18,780 nucleotides of DNA, from contig JAFZUH010000089.1 in NCBI GenBank assembly GCA_017618435.1, positions 1-18,780 on the forward strand, given 5' to 3'. The notes below the pieces were generated by a model. That model searched no databases. It had not been told where the DNA came from and saw only the letters and a list, made by a program, of their open reading frames with translations. Positions 7,718 through 13,012 of the stretch are shown in pieces. Source of the stretch: Bacteroidales bacterium (GTDB taxonomy: Bacteria; Bacteroidota; Bacteroidia; Bacteroidales; WCHB1-69). Made by a program: the position numbers and the translations under genes. Positions within the stretch are counted from its first letter, which is position 1; the number at the start of each line of letters is the position of its first letter.

Positions 7718-8801
7718 ACCCACCTACTCCTGCAACTTCCGTTGCAAGTATTGCTATTTGAGTAATGAGACTAAGCAACAATCTCGGCTGTTTGATGTCG
7801 ACTTTGCTAAGCAGATAGTGACTCAGTTGAAGTTGCTGATGCAGGAAAAGCCCCGCAGGAAGCTCACCATCATCTGGCATGGCGGGGAGCCTATGCTATG
7901 GGGAATAGAGAACTATCGTGCTATATTCGCTTATATGCAGCAGGAACTGGCAGGCTATGAGGTGCAAAACTCTATGCAGACCAACCTGTCGCTGGTAAAC
8001 GACGAATGGATAGACCTCTTTCTGCAATATAATGTCCGTGTAGGCTTCTCATTGGATGGTACACATGAGATACATGACCAACAGCGTGTAGGTGCACACG
8101 GAGAACCGACATTTGAACGTATTCTTGCCAATTACTATAAATGCAGAGAGCAAGGTATGCGGATAGGTTGTATTGTAGTAGGAAGCAAAAAACATATCGG
8201 ACATATCCCCGAACTATACCATTTCATGCGTAACGAGGGCATCAATTTTAAGTTCAACCCGCTGTTTTGCTCCGGTGAGGCACAAAACAATATACTTAAT
8301 TATGGTATTACACCTGAAGAATACGCACAAATGGCAATAGAGTTGTTCGACCTATGGTTTTATGACAATCAAGGTCAAATTACAGAATCCAATTTTGTGG
8401 AAATTGCCAGCAATATTGCCACTGGCAAGCCTACGGGTTGTATGTTCTCGAAGAATTGTCAGGACAATTTTCTTGCTATTGCCCCGACGGGAGATGTAAT
8501 GCCCTGCGGACGCTTCTGCGACAATGACCTGCTGCAATATTCATACGGGAATCTCCATAAGGAAACACTTGCGGAAATTTTGCCACGAATCAGGAAGTCG
8601 GAAACGTACAATCGTGCCGAGTACATTACCCAAAGTGGTTGCAAGGATTGCCACTGGTATAATATTTGTCATGGTGGCTGTCTGCACGATGGCTTTCTTG
8701 CATCGGGAGATTTCCGTCATAAAACATTTCTGTGTCCTGCCTACAAACGTATCTTTGCACACATAGAACACCGCCTGCAAGAAAACGGAATGAACAAATA
8801 A
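7701..8801 (+). CDS. Radical SAM/SPASM domain peptide-modifying enzyme
   Basis: A 366-residue enzyme. Near the N-terminus, CNFRCKYC (Cys11, Cys15, Cys18) is the CX3CX2C motif that binds the radical 4Fe-4S cluster and S-adenosylmethionine; WHGGEP is the usual GGEP SAM-binding motif. The C-terminal third carries a complete SPASM pattern for auxiliary clusters: a Cys, then APTGDVMPC (GX4C), then CKDCHWYNICHGGC (CX2CX5CX3C), then a final Cys in FLCPAY. Size and layout match anaerobic sulfatase maturases and RiPP maturases. No sulfatase is in the window, while a 56-residue peptide gene lies upstream, favouring a RiPP role. Its start overlaps the preceding gene by 17 bases, and its base composition is visibly richer in G+C than the two genes before it. 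Confidence 0.95.
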   Translation: MQIILKPTYSCNFRCKYCYLSNETKQQSRLFDVDFAKQIVTQLKLLMQEKPRRKLTIIWHGGEPMLWGIENYRAIFAYMQQELAGYEVQNSMQTNLSLVNDEWIDLFLQYNVRVGFSLDGTHEIHDQQRVGAHGEPTFERILANYYKCREQGMRIGCIVVGSKKHIGHIPELYHFMRNEGINFKFNPLFCSGEAQNNILNYGITPEEYAQMAIELFDLWFYDNQGQITESNFVEIASNIATGKPTGCMFSKNCQDNFLAIAPTGDVMPCGRFCDNDLLQYSYGNLHKETLAEILPRIRKSETYNRAEYITQSGCKDCHWYNICHGGCLHDGFLASGDFRHKTFLCPAYKRIFAHIEHRLQENGMNK

Positions 8802-8902
8802 AAGAAAAAATCTACTACAAAAACACAATAGTAAGTCAAAGAAAACGTTTTTTATACATAAAAATGAAGATATAACATAAAAAACAAACATATAAAATAA
8901 CA

Positions 8903-9121
8903 GGGCTTTACGCTCTTATTCTTGGTCTTGAAAATCGCCAAAATTTAGTCATACAAGAATAAGTTAGCGGAGGTTTCCGTATTCGGCGGGAATTTTTCCG
9001 TGCTTATTTGTATGGCGGGTGTTTGGCGATACCTAAAGACCGAATAGGCATAACAAAAGAAGAATTTACCGCCTTTTGTTTGCTTGAAGGAATAAGAGTA
9101 CATAGCAAACAAAAAACAGAT
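8903..9121 (+). ncRNA. Structured leader RNA element, copy 1
   Basis: A long leader before the first HTH gene. It begins with GGGCTTTACGCTCTTATTC (8903-8921), identical in copy 2. Nested stems: ATCGCCAAA (8934-8942) with TTTGGCGAT (9022-9030); CATACAA plus ATAAG (8950-8963, 2-base bulge) with CTTATTTGTATG (9003-9014); CGGA (8968-8971) with TCCG (8997-9000). A last hairpin pairs TTTGTTTGCT (9075-9084) with AGCAAACAAA (9104-9113), ending 8 bases before the ATG. Alternative pairing: CTTATTCTTG (8915-8924) is the perfect complement of CAAGAATAAG (8954-8963), competing with the second stem. Stems match those of copy 2 in position but not in sequence, which supports RNA structure. It may be a cis-acting leader or a separate RNA. 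Confidence 0.6.
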
Positions 9122-9364
9122 ATGGAACCGGAAGAAGGCAAGTCTATTTCAGATTTTCACCTCGGCAAACTGCTCAAGGCAGAACTCAAAAAGCAGGGTC
9201 GGTCGGCGGTATGGTTGTCCCAACAAGTAAACTGCACACCAGAAAACATCTACAAAGCGTTTCGCTCGCCCTACCTCAACATGCACTTGTTGTTTCGTAT
9301 CTGCCAAGCCCTCAACCACGACTTTTTCCAAGACTGCTCCAATTATCTGAATATCAAAAAATAA
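9122..9364 (+). CDS. Small HTH (XRE-like) DNA-binding protein, copy 1
   Basis: An 80-residue helix-turn-helix protein. After a short acidic start (MEPEEGKS) come GKLLKAELKKQGRSAVWLSQQVNCTPENIYKAF, the helical core with the turn and recognition helix (about residues 28-47), and a hydrophobic tail LLFRICQALNHDFFQDCSNYL. This pattern belongs to a family of small orphan regulators common in Bacteroidales. The frame is open upstream to an ATG at 9008, but that stretch overlaps the conserved leader structure, and copy 2 has a stop-limited start at the equivalent MEPEE, so 9122 is preferred. It differs from copy 2 at only four residues (6, 8, 34 and 61). The target site is unknown. Confidence 0.85.
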   Translation: MEPEEGKSISDFHLGKLLKAELKKQGRSAVWLSQQVNCTPENIYKAFRSPYLNMHLLFRICQALNHDFFQDCSNYLNIKK

Positions 9365-9387
9365 GGAAAAAGGGCAGAACAAAAAAG

Positions 9388-9438
9388 ATTTTTGGAAAAA
9401 GTTGTAAAAAACGGTCTTATTTTTGGGAAAAAGTTGTA
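9388..9438 (+). repeat. Direct repeat in front of the DUF3791 cassette
   Basis: ATTTTTGGAAAAAGTTGTA (9388-9406) recurs at 9419-9438 with one added G. The second copy runs into the -7 box at 9437-9444. It could be a duplicated promoter or operator segment. Confidence 0.5.
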
Positions 9439-9444
9439 TCTTTG
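9437..9444 (+). promoter_or_regulatory. -7 promoter box for the DUF3791 cassette
   Basis: TATCTTTG matches the Bacteroidota TAnnTTTG -7 element. No good -33 TTG is seen at the right distance, so the assignment rests on the -7 box alone. The ATG of the cassette is at 9520. Confidence 0.55.
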
Positions 9445-9519
9445 TATCGATGTTCCAATAGATAAAGGACATCTATGGTAATCATCATAAACCAATATCA
9501 ATAACTGATACCTTGCACT

Positions 9520-9735
9520 ATGGATTTTAAAAGTTTAAATTTTACAATTTTCTGTATAAATAATGTTGCAGCATATTTACATAGAGATGCAAGAGAAGTT
9601 TATCATTTAATGCAGGATTCCAATATCATAAATGATTATATTGTTCCGTGTTATGATGTGTTACATACATTTTCGAAAGAATATATTGTGGAAGATTTAA
9701 TTTCTTTTATGCGAAAGAAAGGGGCTTTGTCATGA
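9520..9735 (+). CDS. DUF3791 family protein
   Basis: A 71-residue all-helical protein with the DUF3791 pattern: FCINNVAAYLHRDAREVYHLMQDSNIINDYIVPCYDVLHT, followed by YIVEDLISFMRKKG. DUF3791 genes commonly sit directly before a DUF3990 gene, and here the stop codon overlaps the start of exactly such a (damaged) gene by ATGA. The pair behaves like a toxin-antitoxin-type or effector/partner module in gene arrangement, though its activity is not established. Recognition is from memory of the family pattern. Confidence 0.8.
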   Translation: MDFKSLNFTIFCINNVAAYLHRDAREVYHLMQDSNIINDYIVPCYDVLHTFSKEYIVEDLISFMRKKGALS

Positions 9736-9899
9736 TATTGTATCATACTTCAACAGTGGAAATACGCCTTAAAACTATAATCTCTTGGTTGAGAACCCTT
9801 AATCAATTGCAATACAAAAAACCTAATCATCAAATTTGTATTGCTTCGCAACGCGTTCTTGACAAATATCTTCATTTTCAATCATCAAAAAGGTTATAG
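9732..9899 (+). pseudogene. DUF3990 remnant with internal deletion
   Basis: A 55-residue frame overlapping the preceding stop codon. Its start, MILYHTSTVEIR, is the characteristic N-terminus of DUF3990 proteins. Its end, LNQLQYKKPNHQICIASQRVLDKYLHF, resembles the family's C-terminal LxYKKxxxQ helix region. Full DUF3990 proteins are about 150 residues, so roughly 90-100 residues, including the usual FGKGFYLT motif, are missing between residue 12 and the C-terminal block while the frame stays open. DUF3990 is thought to have an ADP-ribosyltransferase-like fold; with the middle gone the protein should be inactive. An alternative is a genuine short peptide, but the family match at both ends argues for a deletion. 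Confidence 0.65.
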
Positions 9900-9901
9900 C
9901 C

Positions 9902-10129
9902 ATGCAAGCCAATCCAACTATATTGCAAATGAAATATGCCCGTATTGTAAAGTTGTTTGTAGAACAGGCACATTTGTCATACGAAGAAGCACTGGGGAAA
10001 TTTTACGATTCTCAAACTTACGATTTAATCAGTAATGGGATTGCCGATATGCATTGTTTTAGCGATGAATATCTTACAGATGAACTTCTGATGGAATATG
10101 GCTATAAAACTCATCCCAATAAGGACTAA
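9902..10129 (+). CDS. DUF3791-like protein, second of the cassette
   Basis: A 75-residue helical protein with the second DUF3791-type pattern: MKYARIVKLFVEQAHLSYEEALGKFYDSQTYDLISNGIADMHCFSDEYLTDELLMEY. It starts 2 bases after the stop of the DUF3990 remnant and belongs to the same transcript. Having one such gene on either side of DUF3990 is a known-looking three-gene arrangement in Bacteroidales. The gene looks intact although its presumed partner is broken. Confidence 0.75.
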   Translation: MQANPTILQMKYARIVKLFVEQAHLSYEEALGKFYDSQTYDLISNGIADMHCFSDEYLTDELLMEYGYKTHPNKD

Positions 10130-10173
10130 AAAGACATTAAATTTTATATAATTTTGCAATATAAAAATTGCTG

Positions 10174-10204
10174 TTGTTTTGATTCACAAAATTATGTATC
10201 TTTG
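10174..10204 (+). promoter_or_regulatory. Promoter of leader RNA copy 2
   Basis: TTG at 10174-10176, a 20-base spacer, and TATCTTTG at 10197-10204. Transcription would start near 10210, about 50 bases before the conserved leader block. No equivalent box is seen before copy 1. Confidence 0.7.
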
Positions 10205-10262
10205 TAAAATAATTAAAAAATTCAAGATAAAAGACAGAATAAAATAAAAATATAATATAATA

Positions 10263-10487
10263 GGGCTTTACGCTCTTATTCCTTTCTCTGTAAATTCTGG
10301 TAAAATTTAAAGACACGGGAATAAGCAATGTGGAAAGGTTCACGTTTTAGGCGTGAGACGTTTCGTGCTTATTAGTGTCAATGGTTTACCAGAGCCTTCA
10401 GAGTTTAATAAGCAAACTATCGGAATGGGTTCATGCCTTTTGTTTGCTTGGAGGAAATAAGGAGGCATAGGGCAAACAAAAACAGAT
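10263..10487 (+). ncRNA. Structured leader RNA element, copy 2
   Basis: Begins with the same GGGCTTTACGCTCTTATTC block (10263-10281). Stems in the same order as copy 1 but with different bases: TCTGGTAAA (10296-10304) with TTTACCAGA (10385-10393); GACAC (10312-10316) with GTGTC (10375-10379); AATAAGC (10320-10326) with GCTTATT (10367-10373); GAAA (10333-10336) with TTTC (10361-10364); TTCACG (10339-10344) with CGTGAG (10352-10357). The terminal hairpin pairs TTTGTTTGC (10439-10447) with GCAAACAAA (10472-10480); its loop holds purine-rich GGAGG sequences. Alternative pairings: CTTATTCC (10275-10282) with GGAATAAG (10318-10325), and AAGCAAAC (10410-10417) with GTTTGCTT (10442-10449). Confidence 0.65.
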
Positions 10488-10730
10488 ATGGAACCGGAAG
10501 AAAGCAAAGTTATTTCAGATTTTCATCTCGGCAAACTGCTCAAGGCGGAACTCAAAAAGCAGGGTCGGTCGGCGGTATGGTTGTCCCGACAGGTAAACTG
10601 CACGCCGGAAAACATCTACAAGGCGTTCCGCTCACCCTACCTCAATATGCACCTGCTGTTCCGTATCAGCCAAGCCCTCAACCACGACTTTTTCCAAGAC
10701 TGCTCCAATTATCTGAATATCAAAAAATAA
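10488..10730 (+). CDS. Small HTH (XRE-like) DNA-binding protein, copy 2
   Basis: An 80-residue protein identical to copy 1 at 76 positions; changes are Gly6Ser, Ser8Val, Gln34Arg and Cys61Ser. Gln34Arg lies at the start of the helix-turn-helix turn region and could alter DNA or RNA contacts. The start is set by the MEPEE sequence. The coding regions of the two copies are far more alike than their leaders, which share structure rather than sequence. Similarity continues a little past the stop codon (GGCAGAACA in both). A promoter at 10174 serves this copy. Confidence 0.85.
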   Translation: MEPEESKVISDFHLGKLLKAELKKQGRSAVWLSRQVNCTPENIYKAFRSPYLNMHLLFRISQALNHDFFQDCSNYLNIKK

Positions 10731-10774
10731 AAATCATAGGCAGAACAGGCAAAAAACGACAATATTGGGTACTA

Positions 10775-10873
10775 AAATTTGCGGAATGGTGCAAATTTCG
10801 GCATTCAAAAATTGCGGAATGGTGCGAAATCCGTTATAAAAAATTTGCGGAATGGTGTATTTTTAGAGGATAT
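10775..10873 (+). repeat. Three tandem 33-bp repeats
   Basis: GCGGAATGGTG recurs at 10782, 10815 and 10848, an exact 33-base period, each preceded by AAAATT or AAAATTT. The conserved part is about 18 bases (10775-10792, 10808-10825, 10841-10858) and the remaining 15 bases of each unit differ. In one forward frame the units read as an 11-residue repeat around FAEWC, but that frame is a shadow of the HTH gene upstream. Confidence 0.8.
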
Positions 10874-10965
10874 ATAATTTGTTTTCAGCACTTTACAATA
10901 TTGTATATTTTTTTCTTTGTTTTTCCGTATTTTCAGCCTACTCTATTGTCTTATGGATAGGTAAA

Positions 10966-12432
10966 TTATTTGCTTTTGATTTCCTCTATTGCTTCCAGCA
11001 AGGCTTTTTCCGCCAAATTCATATCCATTGGTTTTATCAAACCTTGGCGGGACAAAACATCTATTATCTGATGTGCTTGTTCAATATCGTTTTTTGTTTG
11101 GCGGTAAACCTCCTCTTTTGTAAGACAAATCTTGGCAAGACCTTCCCGAATGGCTTGCATGGCCACCTCCGCGGCAACAGTAGGGAAAACATCTGTTTCT
11201 GTCATTTTAGGAATAATATTATCCGGTGATATGCCTCTATTGTTGGCAAAATCGGCAATTGCATGAGCGGCAGCAATCGCCATGGTATCTGTTATTTTTG
11301 TTGCCTGAACAGCCAAAACCCCTTTAAGAATAGAGGGAAAACAAATAGAATTGTTCACCTGATTGGGGAAATCGCCTCTGCCGGTAGCAACAATATATGC
11401 TCCTGCCGCTTTGGCTGCCTCGGGATATATCTCAGGAACAGGATTTGAACAAGTAAAAACTATGGCTTTGTCCGCCATCAGTTTTATCCATTCCGGTTTT
11501 ATCGTATCCGGACCCGGTTTGGAAAGGGCAATTAATACATCAGCATTTTTAAAAGCCTCCTCTTCGGTTTTTATATGATGCGGATTGGTTGTCTGACACA
11601 AAGCCCATTGCCGATAACTCATCGGATTTTCCTGATAATCTTTTCTGGAAGAATCCAGTGTGCCGTTCACGTCAAACATAACGATATTTTCCCCTTTGGC
11701 TCCATCGCCCATCAATAGGCGGGCAATGGTACTATTGGCCGCCCCTGCTCCATAAAGCACGATTTTTACATCTGACAGTTTTTTTTCTGCCAGCCGCAAG
11801 GCGTTTATCAATGCCGCCAAAGTAATACATGCCGTTCCTTGTGCATCGTCATGCCAAACAGGAATATTGCACTCTTCCTGACACTTGTCCAAAACTACAA
11901 AACAATTGGGAGAAGATATATCTTCCAAATTGACAGCACCAAAACTATGTTGAACCATCTTGACAAAATCAACCGTTTTGTCCGGATTGTTTTTCCCTGT
12001 TTCGTCTCTGCTGTCAATGCAAAGAGCCATCGCATCAATGCCACCCAAGTATTTCATCAAAAAAGCCTTGCCTTCCATTACACCCAAACCACCGGGAGGA
12101 GTGCAATCGCCATCGCCCAACACCCTTGTGCTATCGGAAACAACGGCAACGAGATTCTTTCTGTTGCTCAATTGGTAGGAACTGTCATTATTGGCCCGTA
12201 TTGTTGTGGAAACGGCTGAAACGCCGGGAGTGTACCAGACATTAAACCAGTTGAACCCATCTACAGCCACTTTGGGCAAAGTTTGCATTTTGCCCCCGTA
12301 ATACTGATGGGCAAGAATAGATAATTTTTTAAAAAACAATGTCTTACATGCAGATTTTTGTTCTGATGTAAAATCATTGGGAAAACAATCCTGCAAATTG
12401 CTCAAATCCTTGTTTATTGTATCTTTTGCCAT
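10966..12432 (-). CDS. Malic enzyme (NAD(P)-dependent malate dehydrogenase, decarboxylating)
   Basis: Converts L-malate to pyruvate and CO2 with reduction of NAD(P). From the ATG at 12432 the protein has 488 residues. Visible features: YTPGV with the catalytic Tyr67, VMEGKA with the catalytic Lys122, LEDI (Glu170, Asp171) and HDDAQGT (Asp195, Asp196) for the divalent metal, and the dinucleotide motif VLYGAGAAN (about 225-233). The frame stays open 24 codons further upstream, but a promoter (-7 box at 12456-12463) sits inside that extension, so the transcript would start after the longer start codon; 12432 is preferred, with AAGAAGAAA just before it. The gene faces away from rbfA and towards the HTH island. 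Coenzyme preference cannot be read from the sequence. Confidence 0.93.
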   Translation of the reverse strand: MAKDTINKDLSNLQDCFPNDFTSEQKSACKTLFFKKLSILAHQYYGGKMQTLPKVAVDGFNWFNVWYTPGVSAVSTTIRANNDSSYQLSNRKNLVAVVSDSTRVLGDGDCTPPGGLGVMEGKAFLMKYLGGIDAMALCIDSRDETGKNNPDKTVDFVKMVQHSFGAVNLEDISSPNCFVVLDKCQEECNIPVWHDDAQGTACITLAALINALRLAEKKLSDVKIVLYGAGAANSTIARLLMGDGAKGENIVMFDVNGTLDSSRKDYQENPMSYRQWALCQTTNPHHIKTEEEAFKNADVLIALSKPGPDTIKPEWIKLMADKAIVFTCSNPVPEIYPEAAKAAGAYIVATGRGDFPNQVNNSICFPSILKGVLAVQATKITDTMAIAAAHAIADFANNRGISPDNIIPKMTETDVFPTVAAEVAMQAIREGLAKICLTKEEVYRQTKNDIEQAHQIIDVLSRQGLIKPMDMNLAEKALLEAIEEIKSK

Positions 12433-12455
12433 TTTCTTCTTGTTATAATTTTCCG

Positions 12456-12486
12456 CAAAGATAGCAAAAAATTGTATTGAATCAAA
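12456..12486 (-). promoter_or_regulatory. Malic enzyme promoter
   Basis: Read on the minus strand: TTTG at 12486-12483, a 19-base spacer, and TATCTTTG at 12463-12456. Both elements match the Bacteroidota consensus. The start site would be near 12450, about 18 bases before the chosen ATG. Confidence 0.85.
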
Positions 12487-12509
12487 TCCTACTTTCTTTT
12501 CCACATATC

Positions 12510-12556
12510 AAAAAAAAGAATCTCCCCGATACGGAAATATCCGTATCGGGGAGATT
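12510..12556 (-). terminator. Strong hairpin with T-tract on the minus strand
   Basis: A 17-bp perfect stem (12519-12535 with 12540-12556, core CTCCCCGATACGGA) with a 4-base loop. On the minus strand it is followed by one C and eight T (12517-12510), the form of an intrinsic terminator. No minus-strand gene lies to its right, so what it stops is unclear; it may shield the malic enzyme promoter or end a short antisense transcript. Confidence 0.65.
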
Positions 12557-12622
12557 AAACGTTCTTGTTTGCCTTTTTCCTCTATTTTTTTCCAATACGG
12601 AAAATACTATTGATATTTTATG

Positions 12623-12630
12623 TATTTTTG
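12623..12630 (+). promoter_or_regulatory. -7 promoter box for the rbfA operon
   Basis: TATTTTTG matches TAnnTTTG and lies 43 bases before the rbfA ATG. No clear -33 TTG is seen, so confidence is moderate. Confidence 0.55.
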
Positions 12631-12673
12631 CATATTTTATAAAGCGAAATAGTTTATTTTATATTGAATAAAT

Positions 12674-13012
12674 ATGGAAAATACAAGACAACAAAAAGTG
12701 GCAAAACTGATTCAAAAAGAATTGTCCGAAATATTCAGACAAGAAGGACAGAATTGGACTCCTGCCGCTATATTGACGGTTACAAGAGTGGATATTGCCA
12801 AAGACCTGTCTTTTGCAAAAGTATATCTCAGTATTTTTTCTACAGGCAACAAACACCTTGTTTTTGAATCAATTGAACAAACCAAAAAAGAAATACGATT
12901 CAAACTCGGACAAAGAGTGAAAAACCAACTGCGTATCATTCCCGAATTGGCTTTTGTCTTTGATGACACGTTGGATTATATAGAAAATATAGATAAATTA
13001 CTCAAACAGTGA
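12674..13012 (+). CDS. rbfA: Ribosome-binding factor A
   Basis: A 112-residue cytoplasmic protein that assists maturation of the 30S ribosomal subunit and is needed for late 16S rRNA processing. The sequence matches the family end to end: TRQQKVAKLIQKELSEIF at the N-terminus, VTRVDIAKDLSFAKVYLSIF in the KH-like core, and a C-terminal LRIIPELAFVFDDTLDY, the conserved RxxPxLxFxxD motif. Length is normal. It is the first gene of a five-gene run; its stop overlaps the GTG start of the next gene. Confidence 0.95.
   Translation: MENTRQQKVAKLIQKELSEIFRQEGQNWTPAAILTVTRVDIAKDLSFAKVYLSIFSTGNKHLVFESIEQTKKEIRFKLGQRVKNQLRIIPELAFVFDDTLDYIENIDKLLKQ

Noticed and set aside
9008..9121. N-terminal extension of HTH copy 1 to an ATG at 9008
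   Set aside because: The extension overlaps base-paired leader positions and is not present in copy 2, where the protein begins at the equivalent MEPEE.
10775..10873. Repeats with regular spacing as a CRISPR array
   Set aside because: Only three imperfect 18-base repeats with 15-base intervals, too short for spacers, no cas genes, and the non-conserved parts are A/T-rich and partly alike.
10895..10906. Palindrome TACAATATTGTA followed by T residues as a terminator
   Set aside because: It has no loop and only A/T-rich pairs, so a stable hairpin is unlikely.
10433..10960. A 175-residue open frame covering the second HTH gene
   Set aside because: It overlaps the HTH gene in another frame, begins inside the leader hairpin, and its first half is the frame-shifted reading of the conserved HTH coding sequence.
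12433..12504. Longer malic enzyme start at 12504
   Set aside because: A consensus promoter on the minus strand (12456-12486) lies inside this extension, and the extra residues do not resemble the family.
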